Shown in pieces: positions 29,463 through 36,851 of a DNA stretch of 38,131 bases. Position 1 is the first letter of the stretch; every line of letters starts with the position of its first letter. The position numbers and the translations under genes are program-made. The notes beneath the pieces were generated by a model. That model saw nothing but the letters and a program-made list of their open reading frames with translations. It searched no databases and was not told the DNA's origin. This DNA comes from CAZNKU01 sp045654805 (lineage in GTDB: Bacteria > Bacillota > Clostridia > Monoglobales > Firm-18): the NCBI GenBank assembly GCA_045654805.1, contig JAZOOD010000016.1, positions 1 to 38,131 of the forward strand. The letters are read 5' to 3'.

Positions 29463-29858
29463 TTAAAAGGGAAGTTCATCTTCATCATTTATAGGTTCAA
29501 AATCGCCCTGTGTTGCGTTTTTTGTTGCAGAGTTAGTATTTGTATTGTTTGCCTTGCTTCCACAAAAATGCACCTTTTCTACATCGCAAATTGTACGGCT
29601 CTGTGTCTGTCCGTCTTTCTCCCATTGTTCAGTAATAATTTTACCCTCAACGGCAATCTCCTGCCCTTTGGTAAAATACTTTGAAACAAATTCTGCCGTT
29701 CCTCTCCAAGCCTTACATCTTAAAAAGCATTTTGTTTCAATTTCGTTGTATTTTTCACTCCACGCAATAGTAAATTCCATAAATGAAATACCGCTTTGTG
29801 TTTGTCTTAATTCAGTGTCAGCCGTTAACCGACCCTGTAATATCATCTTATTAACCAT
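29463..29858 (-). CDS. ssb: Single-stranded DNA-binding protein
   Basis: A 131-residue SSB: OB fold opening MVNKMILQGRLTADTELRQT, conserved FMEFTIAW and CFLRCKAWRGTAEF, then a flexible Asn/Thr-rich linker and the acidic tip DEDELPF that recruits partner proteins. Complete and normal in length. Confidence 0.95.
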   Translation of the reverse strand: MVNKMILQGRLTADTELRQTQSGISFMEFTIAWSEKYNEIETKCFLRCKAWRGTAEFVSKYFTKGQEIAVEGKIITEQWEKDGQTQSRTICDVEKVHFCGSKANNTNTNSATKNATQGDFEPINDEDELPF

Positions 29859-30702
29859 TATTTGTTACCCCCTCAATAGCCTGTGCTAAATCTGTTGCTT
29901 CTTTTTCATATTCAAACCAATCGGAAATTTTACTGTTGTTTTCTTTCAAACTGTTAAATATTCCGATATAATCTGTAAAATCTTCTGCGGTCATTGTTTC
30001 AATTTTTCGTTTTAATCTACCCTCAATCATTTCCTGCGTAACACCGATTTTACCAAACTGAACGGTCATATTTTTAACCCTGTCAATTAAAGGTGTTTCG
30101 TTGTCTCCTGTTAATGTTTTGCGACATTCCTTGATTGCTTCATCAACTAAATCGGATGGTAAAACAGCTAAAATCCTTGCTCTTAATCTTCTTGCTGCCA
30201 TATTTGCGTTGTTTTCGTAAATATCACGCAAAGAAGTTAATTCTTTGATATTTCCTTTTACTTCTTTACGATGTGGATTTGTAAAATTCTGCACACTCAT
30301 TGTGTTAGTTTCCAAATCCCAACAATAAGCCTGCATTTCGGAATTTCCATTACCCTGTGAAAGTTCTTTGATACCATAATCAAGGTTACCCCAACATCTT
30401 GCAAGTTCTTCCGCAAATCTGATTGTCGGACCTTGTACTGTTTCGCCCCCTCTTGGATAACTGTAAAAGGCTTTCTCTGCAAGTGATTTTCTTTGACAAG
30501 CGGTCATTACCTTTGCAAAAGCATCAATTTCATTTCGTGGAAAACGCTTTGCGATAACAAGTTTTCCCTGTGCTTCTGCTATTGCTCTGCTACTTTCAAC
30601 CGCAACTGTACCTTGATTGATGTTTTCGAAATTTGCTACACCCTGCGGAAAATTTGGTGGTGCAACTTGAACTGTGTCCTGTTTTACAATTTCTTTACTC
30701 AT
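29851..30702 (-). CDS. Putative single-strand-annealing recombination protein
   Basis: A 283-residue protein with KRFPRNEIDAF, then SYPRGGETVQGPTIRFAEEL and WGNLDYGIKEL. This is a widespread phage protein that lies with SSB and a YqaJ/Exo8-like nuclease. I recognise the pattern (FPRxE, GPTIRFAEE, AARRLRARIL) but not a formal family. By context it is probably an annealase or recombination mediator. No ATPase or nuclease motif is seen. Confidence 0.65.
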   Translation of the reverse strand: MSKEIVKQDTVQVAPPNFPQGVANFENINQGTVAVESSRAIAEAQGKLVIAKRFPRNEIDAFAKVMTACQRKSLAEKAFYSYPRGGETVQGPTIRFAEELARCWGNLDYGIKELSQGNGNSEMQAYCWDLETNTMSVQNFTNPHRKEVKGNIKELTSLRDIYENNANMAARRLRARILAVLPSDLVDEAIKECRKTLTGDNETPLIDRVKNMTVQFGKIGVTQEMIEGRLKRKIETMTAEDFTDYIGIFNSLKENNSKISDWFEYEKEATDLAQAIEGVTNNG

Positions 30703-30715
30703 TTTTTACTCTCCT

Positions 30716-31522
30716 TTATTCATAATCTTTTATAAGCCAAGCAGGAAGATTAAGCACATTTGGTCTGCCTGTTTCTCCTGTATAACTATACCAATTATCT
30801 GTTTCTCTACAATGCTTTAACATTCCTAAATATGTGCGAAAATCATCATATCCTTTACGGATAAATATTTCGTCTGCTTCAAGAATGTTCAAGCCATAAG
30901 GTGCAATTTTTTCAACTGCAATAAATACAAATTTGTGTGGTTTGCCCTCAATCAATTCAACGCCTGTTTTGTATTGTGCTGATTGCAAATCATAACCAAA
31001 CTTTAACGCATCTTTCATAAAAGCCGTTGTTTCTGCATTAGTGCAAGATTTCAAATCAACTATAATATTCAAATCTCCAATCGGTGTAATACAATCAGGT
31101 CTACATTTACACTCAATTCCTGTCATTTCATCTTGCCAATAATAAGATATTTCTTTTTCGCCTTTCAATAATGCCATAGCATATTTATTACTATATATGC
31201 TTTCTCGCATTGCAGATATTGTTTCAAATTCTTCTGCGGTTACAATTTGTTTTCCGCTTTCTGCAATTTGTTCAAATAACGCCTTGCCTTCTTTTGTTCT
31301 GCGGTCAATTTTATCAACCAAAACATAGTTCTTTTCAAACAATTCAGGCTCTAAAACAAATGCGTGAAACATTGTGCCAAATCGCAACACATTTGTTTCT
31401 GTTTCTTTATTTTCCATAGCATACTTGAAGTGTGCAGGACTACGGCTCATTTGAAAAAGACTTGAACGGCTTATAGCACTATTGCTATGATATTCTGCGT
31501 TGGTGTCTTTTTGCTTTGTCAT
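30716..31522 (-). CDS. PD-(D/E)XK nuclease (Exo8/DUF3799-like)
   Basis: A 268-residue nuclease. N-terminal SNSAISRSSLFQMSRSPAHF and FGTMFHAFVLEPELF, then CRPDCI (about residues 127-132) and VDLKSC with the catalytic D-x-K. These are typical of the exonuclease VIII / PDDEXK_12 group that resects DNA ends for phage recombination. First enzyme of the module, upstream of the annealase-like protein. Confidence 0.88.
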   Translation of the reverse strand: MTKQKDTNAEYHSNSAISRSSLFQMSRSPAHFKYAMENKETETNVLRFGTMFHAFVLEPELFEKNYVLVDKIDRRTKEGKALFEQIAESGKQIVTAEEFETISAMRESIYSNKYAMALLKGEKEISYYWQDEMTGIECKCRPDCITPIGDLNIIVDLKSCTNAETTAFMKDALKFGYDLQSAQYKTGVELIEGKPHKFVFIAVEKIAPYGLNILEADEIFIRKGYDDFRTYLGMLKHCRETDNWYSYTGETGRPNVLNLPAWLIKDYE

Positions 31523-31540
31523 TTTGTTGCCTCTTTTACT

Positions 31541-31702
31541 TTAACAATTTGATTTTTTCATAAAATCTTTTAAAACAATTCTTGCGAATGCCGACATGGT
31601 GACTCCCATATCGTCAGCTGCCTTTTGAACCTCTTTTTTTTCTTTTTCGCTCATCTTCACGAGCAGACTCTCATTTCTGCTGTCACCTTTCGCCTTGTTC
31701 AT
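31541..31702 (-). CDS. Ribbon-helix-helix DNA-binding protein
   Basis: A 53-residue protein: NESLLVKMSEKEKKEVQKAA then MGVTMSAFARIVLKDF, the strand-helix-helix form of CopG-type regulators. The ATG at 31702 follows AAAGGAGGTG and overlaps the previous stop; an upstream ATG is rejected. Probably regulates the recombination operon. Confidence 0.82.
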   Translation of the reverse strand: MNKAKGDSRNESLLVKMSEKEKKEVQKAADDMGVTMSAFARIVLKDFMKKSNC

Positions 31703-32142
31703 CTTTTCACCTCCTTTGCAAGTTTCTCTCCGAACCAATCTTTGTCCGTATCTATGTATTCACTGCAATCAACCCCTTGCCATTTTGTTTTTATGTAATT
31801 TTTTAAAGCCTGTTCGATGATGTGCGGTTCGAGAAGTGAAGCCAACAACCCATTTATTTCAACGGCAACCTTGTCTTGCGATGCAATCTGATAGCATATC
31901 TCAAAATCTTTTTTGTACTTATTGATGCAATCTTCGCACACACCGCCGGACAACTCTTCATCTAAATGTTCCGAATGGCATATCTTGCACCTTGACGTTT
32001 CCTCATACTCTCCATTGCACAATGGGCATACACTTTCTTGGACTGCACAATTCATCCCCCAAAACTCGCCCCTATCCTCTCTAATTGTTTTTTGTTCGCC
32101 ATTTTCAAAAATGTGTCCGCAATCTAAACATTTGTAAGCCAT
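31699..32142 (-). CDS. Multi-zinc-ribbon protein
   Basis: A 147-residue protein with MAYKCLDCGHIF (first ribbon), CPLCNGEYEETSRCKICHSEHL and GGVCEDCINKY (further Cys-x2-Cys pairs). The rest is helical. First gene behind promoter 32190-32218. Zinc-ribbon proteins at the head of a phage early operon often touch host transcription or nucleic acid, but no specific role is shown. Confidence 0.78.
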   Translation of the reverse strand: MAYKCLDCGHIFENGEQKTIREDRGEFWGMNCAVQESVCPLCNGEYEETSRCKICHSEHLDEELSGGVCEDCINKYKKDFEICYQIASQDKVAVEINGLLASLLEPHIIEQALKNYIKTKWQGVDCSEYIDTDKDWFGEKLAKEVKR

Positions 32143-32189
32143 TTTTGTTACCTCTTTCTTTCTCGGGGTGTTCCCCTTGCTGTGATTAT

Positions 32190-32218
32190 ATTATAACACG
32201 CTTTTGATAAAAAGTCAA
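32190..32218 (-). promoter_or_regulatory. SigmaA-type promoter for the recombination operon
   Basis: Minus strand: TTGACT at 32218-32213, 17-base spacer, TATAAT at 32195-32190, with TGT before the -10. The new transcript soon forms a GGGG-AACA-CCCC hairpin. Confidence 0.87.
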
Positions 32219-32290
32219 TACCTTTTTTATATATTTTTTATATTCTACTTTTTGCACAAAAATCAAGCGAACGTTTTGTATGTATTTCAC

Positions 32291-32320
32291 AAAAACAAAA
32301 AGCCGCCCCTTTGGAGCGAC
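32291..32320 (-). terminator. Rho-independent terminator after the virion-like cluster
   Basis: Minus strand: GTCGCTCC, loop AAA, GGGGCGGC (eight pairs, two G-T), followed by TTTTTG TTTTT. Sits between the 77-residue gene and promoter 32190-32218. Confidence 0.92.
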
Positions 32321-32334
32321 CTTCTGCATCATGT

Positions 32335-32568
32335 TCAATTGAGTTTTGAAAGAATATCTTTAAATATTCGTCTTTCCGCATCATTTTGCGTGCTTGCGTA
32401 AATGCTCTTGCAAAATTCAACCACTTCAATGCATAATTTTTGCAAATTTGAGGCGTTGTGTTCATTCTTGTACTTGTGTAAAGCAGGGAAGATGCCAATA
32501 ATCATCTCGCCGTATTCCTCCTTTATTTGCTCGAGTGTCGGCTTATCTTCAAATTCATTCAATGACAT
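32335..32568 (-). CDS. Hypothetical helical protein
   Basis: A 77-residue protein, MSLNEFEDKPTLEQIKEEYG, mainly helical with a Lys-rich end. I chose the ATG at 32568 after AAAGG; an upstream ATG reads into the Gly/Arg-rich gene. Last gene before the terminator. No family recognised. Confidence 0.65.
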   Translation of the reverse strand: MSLNEFEDKPTLEQIKEEYGEMIIGIFPALHKYKNEHNASNLQKLCIEVVEFCKSIYASTQNDAERRIFKDILSKLN

Positions 32569-32588
32569 ACCACGCCTTTCATTATCCG

Positions 32589-33083
32589 TTATGCTCTTTC
32601 TATTGCCCTCATACATTCTTTGAGGGCTTCGCGTTCCTTTGGGCTTTCTGCGTCCTCCATCATCATACCGAGTTTGTGCATCATATGGTCTTTGGCATCG
32701 TCACGGCTGTAACCTCTGCCACCCTGACCGCCTCTGTATGAGCTTTCTTCGGAATAATCATCATAAGACGAGCCGTCTTCGGAAGAATATCTACCCATAC
32801 TATCTCTGCGAGCATTTCTGCCTCTGCCTCTGCGTTCAGAGTACATCATATCGTCATCGTATGAAGAACCGCCCATATAAGAAGAACGACCGCCACGACC
32901 TCTACCGCCTCTTGCTTCGGAATAACCGCTTTCTTCTTCCAACATTTCAATCTTGTCAAGATTTTTTACTGTATCGGTGAGTTTCCAAATCATATCAAGG
33001 TCGCCGCCTGTAAGTTTTTGTTTCATAGCATACTCATCAAGTTCCTTGCAGAGCATTTTTTTAATTTTTTCAATATATTCCAT
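32589..33083 (-). CDS. Gly/Arg/Tyr/Ser-rich low-complexity protein
   Basis: A 164-residue protein. Residues 1-50 are a helical coiled-coil part; about 55-125 are disordered, rich in Gly, Arg, Tyr, Ser and Asp with RG repeats (EARGGRGRGGRSSYMGG, SERRGRGRNARR, RGGQGGRGYSR); the end is helical again (KDHMMHKLGMMMEDAESPKE). RGG/Tyr-rich regions bind RNA or phase separate. Found in a cluster of other probable virion or accessory proteins. No family recognised. Confidence 0.8.
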   Translation of the reverse strand: MEYIEKIKKMLCKELDEYAMKQKLTGGDLDMIWKLTDTVKNLDKIEMLEEESGYSEARGGRGRGGRSSYMGGSSYDDDMMYSERRGRGRNARRDSMGRYSSEDGSSYDDYSEESSYRGGQGGRGYSRDDAKDHMMHKLGMMMEDAESPKEREALKECMRAIERA

Positions 33084-33100
33084 AATTCAACACTCCTTTC

Positions 33101-33550
33101 TTATGCTACACGGTCGAAAATGATATTAGCATTTGCAATATCAATAGCCGTTCCGTCACTTGTATTCTCCACAGAAACTGTTACACAGCAACCGCAGGGA
33201 ATTGTTATAAATGTTGTTAATGAAACATTAAAGAAGTTTGCCAATGTTGCAGGAACTCCCACCGCCGCAGGAGTAACAACTGCAACCGCATTTGCAAGAG
33301 TTTCTCCATCTTCCTGTAATGCTACGGAAATCGGTCCAACTGTGCCACCTTCTGCAACCGCAATATTTGCGTTAAAAGTTACACGATAAACGGCTTTACA
33401 ACCATTTGTTGCACCTTTCAAGCGGAACAATCCTGCACCGCTTCTGTGTGTGATATATCCTTTCTTGCAACATCTGTCGCCGTCAAGGAATACAATATTT
33501 TCGTCCTCTGCAACTGTCTGCACGAGGGGATAACTATATTCTGCTGCCAT
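33101..33550 (-). CDS. Probable virion decoration/fibre-like protein
   Basis: A 149-residue beta-rich protein with repeated Ala/Val/Gly-Thr strands (AVAVVTPAAVGVPATLANFF) and paired Cys (DRCCKKGY, PCGCCVTVSVE). It reads like a small jelly-roll or C1q-type fold. Position beside Gly-rich and Cys-rich genes, away from the tail, suggests a capsid decoration or accessory adhesin. Inference only. Confidence 0.6.
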   Translation of the reverse strand: MAAEYSYPLVQTVAEDENIVFLDGDRCCKKGYITHRSGAGLFRLKGATNGCKAVYRVTFNANIAVAEGGTVGPISVALQEDGETLANAVAVVTPAAVGVPATLANFFNVSLTTFITIPCGCCVTVSVENTSDGTAIDIANANIIFDRVA

Positions 33551-33685
33551 AATAAATACTTCCTTTCAAATAAATTAAGGCGATAAGGTTATGACTACCC
33601 TACCGCCTTTTTAACATTATCAGTTGCCGAGACTTGCTCGTACACTGAACATCCCGACTTAACGGAAAGTAGTCTAATTATTCAA
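33551..33685 (-). promoter_or_regulatory. Intergenic hairpin region
   Basis: A 135-base gap. It holds AAGGCGGTA...TATCGCCTT (33609-33601 with 33585-33577 on the minus strand, nine pairs with one G-T). The following AATTTATTT is a poor T tract, so it may be an mRNA processing or stabilising hairpin rather than a terminator. No promoter of the common type is seen. Confidence 0.45.
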
Positions 33686-34492
33686 TTAGAATGAGCCACA
33701 GCCACAGCCATTAGAAGCATAGTTTACAGTTCCGCAACAATTTGTCGGGAATGTAACTTGCTGAGGGGGCTGTACGATATATGCAGGTTCGGGACACTTT
33801 TCGCCAAGGCGAGAAATGAGGTACTCGTTCTGCTTAGCCTGTGAAGCCGCAAGACGGAGAGCCTGATTATCAGCTGTAAGAGTTGCAATCTTATCCTGTG
33901 TAAGATAGTCAACAATTCTGTCACCGAGCTTATCAATTGCAGTAAGTGTGTTGCAGTTGTAAGTCTGCATATCAAATCTGTTCTGAAGGTTCATCTTTTC
34001 GAGGTCGCAGCAACAATCGGAAATCTGTTTAGAAATATTCCAACTGTTTCTCTCGTTGCCATAAGCAACATCTTTAATTTCGCCTTTAATTCCGCAGCAA
34101 CAATCAGCAAGCTGTGTCTGAATTGCGTTGGTGTTCTGTAAAGCCTGATAACCGAGAGTACAGATAGCATTGTCAACTGAACGGAAATTGCTATTAAGTG
34201 TGTTTGTGAGTTGGAACGTGCTATCACAGATGCCATTGTTAATTCCGTCAAGTTTTCTTTCGATAGTTGCGAAATCTGTTGCAAGGACATAGTTTTCACC
34301 TACACCACTTCCACCACCGAAACCGCCACCATAGCCACCGCCAAAGCCGTTTCTACCATAGCCGAAAAGCAGAAGAATGATTATCCAAGCCCAATCATTA
34401 CCAAACATACCATTTCCGTTGCCATAACCGCCGCCGTTGGTACTATCTCTACCAACTGCATAGCCTGTTGCAAATCCATTATCTTCCATCAT
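33686..34492 (-). CDS. Gly-rich protein with repeated Cys triplets
   Basis: A 268-residue protein. N-terminus is Gly/Asn-rich with a hydrophobic WAWIIILLLFGYG (about 33-45), then a long Gly/Phe tract. The body has two LADCCCG/ISDCCCD Cys triplets and further Cys, helical segments (TIERKLDGINNGICDSTF...), and a Cys-rich tail NCCGTVNYASNGCGCGSF. The layout recurs in gut Clostridia phages but has no known function. Metal binding or disulphide cross-linking in the virion is possible. Confidence 0.78.
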   Translation of the reverse strand: MMEDNGFATGYAVGRDSTNGGGYGNGNGMFGNDWAWIIILLLFGYGRNGFGGGYGGGFGGGSGVGENYVLATDFATIERKLDGINNGICDSTFQLTNTLNSNFRSVDNAICTLGYQALQNTNAIQTQLADCCCGIKGEIKDVAYGNERNSWNISKQISDCCCDLEKMNLQNRFDMQTYNCNTLTAIDKLGDRIVDYLTQDKIATLTADNQALRLAASQAKQNEYLISRLGEKCPEPAYIVQPPQQVTFPTNCCGTVNYASNGCGCGSF

Positions 34493-34561
34493 AATGTTTA
34501 TTCTCCTTTATAAAATTTAATATATGCTAAACCAAGCCGTACGCTCTTGATTAAAGCCGTG

Positions 34562-34774
34562 TTAAACATCTTCACCCATAGCCTGAACTACTTGCTGTGC
34601 TATCTGTGAAAATCTGTTGAAATCTTGCTGTGACATTCTTCCTGTCTGTAAAAGTCTTTCGACTTCCTGACGAGGATTTCCCGAAAACTGTTTCCGAAAA
34701 TCTCTTGCCTGCTGTGCAAGTTGTTCAATGGGGTTGTTTTGCCTGCCAAATTGATTGAAAAGCGCATTAGCCAT
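34562..34774 (-). CDS. Small Gln/Arg-rich helical protein
   Basis: A 70-residue protein, FGRQNNPIEQLAQQARDFRK, wholly helical and rich in Gln/Arg. Overlaps the end of the next gene upstream by 8 bases. Typical small partner of the Gly-rich protein in this gene group. Function unknown. Confidence 0.72.
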   Translation of the reverse strand: MANALFNQFGRQNNPIEQLAQQARDFRKQFSGNPRQEVERLLQTGRMSQQDFNRFSQIAQQVVQAMGEDV

Positions 34775-35291
34775 TATCTTCTACCTCCTCAACCGCCTTT
34801 TTTGTGGGTTTTGTTTTAGGTTTTCCCTTTAATTCATTTAATTCGCTCCGTAGTGACTCAAATTCGCTCTGTAACGCTTCGAAAGCATCTTTGCGTACAA
34901 AGTCCTTGCCGCATTGACAAACGTGCTTATCGGGCGTTTTAGCGGCATTGTCGGCGGTGCGCTCTGTGTAGTCGAGAATACGCATTGAGGGAACGCCCTG
35001 CGCGTTGACGGATTTAATATATACCGTGTCCTTGTTTTTATCCCAAAGAGTAACGCTATTATTCGGTGCGACAGGAAAAGCCGTTGCTTCCGTTTCGTTC
35101 AATACGAAAAGCATATCATTTGTTGGTGCTGTTTGCATCATCGGCATTTGCTGAATAGGCGTCTGCATCGGCATTTGTTGAGGTTGCTGAATAGGTTGCT
35201 GATTTTGCATATTTGTCGCGTCCTGCGGAATAGATGTATTATAATAATTCATCGGTCTGTAATAAGGTGCATAATAAGGTGTGTAAGCCAT
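34767..35291 (-). CDS. Tyr/Pro/Gln/Met-rich structural-type protein
   Basis: A 174-residue protein. N-terminus MAYTPYYAPYYRPMNYYN, then a Gln/Pro/Met tract (about 30-60), a small folded part with CQCGKDFV, and a C-terminal coiled coil (FEALQSEFESLRSELNELKG). The ATG at 35291 has GGAG 7 bases ahead; an ATG two codons upstream is closer than usual. Looks like a fibrous or tethering protein. Unknown family. Confidence 0.72.
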   Translation of the reverse strand: MAYTPYYAPYYRPMNYYNTSIPQDATNMQNQQPIQQPQQMPMQTPIQQMPMMQTAPTNDMLFVLNETEATAFPVAPNNSVTLWDKNKDTVYIKSVNAQGVPSMRILDYTERTADNAAKTPDKHVCQCGKDFVRKDAFEALQSEFESLRSELNELKGKPKTKPTKKAVEEVEDNG

Positions 35292-35293
35292 AA

Positions 35294-35671
35294 TCATTCT
35301 CCTTTTTTATAAAAATATATTGGCGTTTCATCGCCTGACTGCCAAGTGTCATAGATGCATCCATCCTCAATAGCGACACAATGTGTTCCTGTTCCGATTA
35401 CATAAATTCCTTGTGGATATTCCTCGCAAAAATCATTTATGGTATAGCAATCAAGACATTCAGCCGAAACAATGTGCCGTGTGAAGCCGTGCGACGTCAA
35501 AAAAGTGTCCCATATTTTATTTGAGCTCGGTAAATCTCCTGCAATGTATCCGAGCAAACAGAGTTCAATGTATATTTCTTCCCACGATTTGTCTGTTGCC
35601 TTTGATAAAGCACGAACAACGCAATCGCCTACTCGTTTTTGGTGAGGGTTTGGATTATATTCAACCCACAT
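35294..35671 (-). CDS. Papain-like cysteine-protease-fold protein
   Basis: A 125-residue protein with GDCVVRAL (Cys 17), GTHCVAIEDG (His 97) and a following Asp/Trp (DTW), the Cys-His-Asp order of the papain/C39 fold. Such single-domain proteins occur in many phages; they may be peptidases, deamidases or acyl-transferases. It lies just before the Tyr/Gln-rich, probably virion proteins, so processing of those is a possibility. I chose the ATG at 35671 (8 bases after AAGGA). Confidence 0.75.
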   Translation of the reverse strand: MWVEYNPNPHQKRVGDCVVRALSKATDKSWEEIYIELCLLGYIAGDLPSSNKIWDTFLTSHGFTRHIVSAECLDCYTINDFCEEYPQGIYVIGTGTHCVAIEDGCIYDTWQSGDETPIYFYKKGE

Positions 35672-35786
35672 CGTCAAATTCCTTTATCATTCGCAGTTCT
35701 CTTAATACTTGAATAGTGCGAAAAACAACAAGAAAAGGCAATTCGCTCAACTCTTTGTGCGACTTAATAAATTGTGTAATATTCAT
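35661..35786 (-). CDS. Small helical protein
   Basis: A 41-residue protein, MNITQFIKSHKELSELPFLV then VFRTIQVLRELRMI, amphipathic helices. AGAGGTGAT precedes the ATG, and it overlaps the next gene's start. First gene after the terminator at 35813-35849, without its own visible promoter. Confidence 0.72.
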   Translation of the reverse strand: MNITQFIKSHKELSELPFLVVFRTIQVLRELRMIKEFDDVG

Positions 35787-35812
35787 ATCATCACCTCTGT
35801 AAAAAGCATAAC

Positions 35813-35849
35813 AAAAAAACAGCACTTTTACAATTAAATAAAAGTACTG
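35813..35849 (-). terminator. Rho-independent terminator or readthrough control point
   Basis: Minus strand: CAGTACTTTTA, 8-base loop, TAAAAGTGCTG (11 pairs, one G-T), then seven T. It lies after the sigma-like gene and ahead of the cluster 32335-35786, which has no separate promoter I can see. Confidence 0.9.
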
Positions 35850-35873
35850 TTTTGTTTTATATTTATTCTATTT

Positions 35874-36080
35874 TTATTTTATTTTGCAGAAAAGTTTGTT
35901 TTGGAGTTTTGGTATAAGTATCGCCATTTTCTGCCGTGAGCAGTCAAATTCTTCTGCTAATTGCTCATAAGTTCTGCCGTCAAGCAGATTTCTTTTAAGC
36001 ATCGCTCGGTGTTCTTCGTTAAAAACGTATTCATCAATCAAATTTTCCCACTCACTCCGTGAAAGGTCGTAATTCTCCAT
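35874..36080 (-). CDS. Sigma-region-4-like HTH protein
   Basis: A 68-residue protein: NLIDEYVFNEEHRAMLKRNL then LLDGRTYEQLAEEFDCSRQK, a helix-turn-helix of the kind found in sigma region 4 and late regulators. Short, without core-binding regions 2-3. Could activate or antiterminate phage late transcription. ATG at 36080, overlapping the upstream gene. Confidence 0.75.
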   Translation of the reverse strand: MENYDLSRSEWENLIDEYVFNEEHRAMLKRNLLDGRTYEQLAEEFDCSRQKMAILIPKLQNKLFCKIK

Positions 36081-36375
36081 TTTCGTCAAGTCGCATTACC
36101 TCCATTTTCACGAGTTTGGCAAAATCAATCTCCTTTTGGACACCTTTTGAAATTTCACTTGCCACAATAAGCACATCGCACGCACTCAAAAAATCATAGC
36201 ACACTTCCATAAAATCATCGTATGCCATATCTTCATATTCCAAAAAAGAAAATGCGTGAAGGGGCGAAAAATAGGCGTGCTCAGGGTGTTCAAGTTGCAA
36301 CTTCTTTGCAATCTTTCCTGCACGTTCTATATTCGATTTGTCACCTTGATACTTATGAGCGATATAATAGCGCAT
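36052..36375 (-). CDS. Nucleoside 2-deoxyribosyltransferase-like / DUF4406-type protein
   Basis: A 107-residue protein with YIAHKYQGD at the N-terminus, SPLHAFSF in the middle and CDVLIVASEISKGVQKEIDF, the deoxyribosyltransferase pattern (the Glu in KEIDF is the usual catalytic or structural acid). These proteins move bases between nucleotides or cleave N-glycosidic bonds; many phage members are uncharacterised and some are NAD-related. ATG start is clear. Confidence 0.78.
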   Translation of the reverse strand: MRYYIAHKYQGDKSNIERAGKIAKKLQLEHPEHAYFSPLHAFSFLEYEDMAYDDFMEVCYDFLSACDVLIVASEISKGVQKEIDFAKLVKMEVMRLDENGELRPFTE

Positions 36376-36386
36376 TATCTTTCCTC

Positions 36387-36473
36387 TTACTTAAATTTTC
36401 CGCAACTCTTGCAACGAGTGCGCTTTTTCTTAACCCTCTTTTTAATCGTTGTTTTTATCTTCTGTTTCGCCAT
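36387..36473 (-). CDS. Tiny basic Cys-pair protein
   Basis: A 28-residue very basic peptide (MAKQKIKTTIKKRVKKKRTR) with a final CKSCGKFK. Its first third overlaps the end of the membrane zinc-ribbon gene. Similar tiny basic proteins recur in this phage group. No strong ribosome site, so less certain. Confidence 0.5.
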   Translation of the reverse strand: MAKQKIKTTIKKRVKKKRTRCKSCGKFK

Positions 36474-36732
36474 ACACATTACCGCCAACAAAATTATTTG
36501 TGCCATTATCAGCATCTTGTTCAACTTCTTGTGTGATTACATAATCTTCAAACGAATTTTCATAAATAATCCACGCCAAATTAGTTCCAATCAACGCCCC
36601 AATCAAAACGAGAATAACAATCAAAAGCCGTTTGTTATGCCGTTCACTCCGAGCCATAGCACTTTCATGTACCACATAAGGTACATTCACATTTTGGTTT
36701 TCCGCTCCGCAGTTGTTGCAAGTCTTTGCCAT
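36442..36732 (-). CDS. Zinc-ribbon single-pass membrane protein
   Basis: A 96-residue protein: MAKTCNNCGAENQ zinc ribbon at the N-terminus, a transmembrane helix RLLIVILVLIGALIGTNLAW (about 40-59), and an acidic tail with Asn/Asp/Glu. GGAGG lies 8 bases before the chosen ATG at 36732. First gene after promoter 36822-36850, so probably an early protein acting at the host membrane. Confidence 0.75.
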   Translation of the reverse strand: MAKTCNNCGAENQNVNVPYVVHESAMARSERHNKRLLIVILVLIGALIGTNLAWIIYENSFEDYVITQEVEQDADNGTNNFVGGNVYGETEDKNND

Positions 36733-36821
36733 TTTCTTTTCCTCCATAACCTCATAAATTTAGAAAGAGGGGAAACGGCGAGGTGACCGCTTTCGGGTGT
36801 ACATCCCTATCCCCTTTCATT
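36733..36821 (-). promoter_or_regulatory. Structured leader behind the lysis-proximal promoter
   Basis: About 85 bases. GC-rich by this genome's standard, with AAAGGGGA able to pair with TCCCCTCTTT near the end and several short inner stems. May regulate translation of the zinc-ribbon membrane protein. Confidence 0.4.
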
Positions 36822-36850
36822 ATTATAGCACAACTTATCCCATTTGTCAA
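36822..36850 (-). promoter_or_regulatory. Perfect SigmaA-type promoter
   Basis: Minus strand: TTGACA at 36850-36845, 17-base spacer, TATAAT at 36827-36822, with TGC before the -10. It starts two bases after the stop of the XhlA-like gene. Drives the small-gene cluster to the terminator at 35813. Confidence 0.92.
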
Positions 36851-36851
36851 G

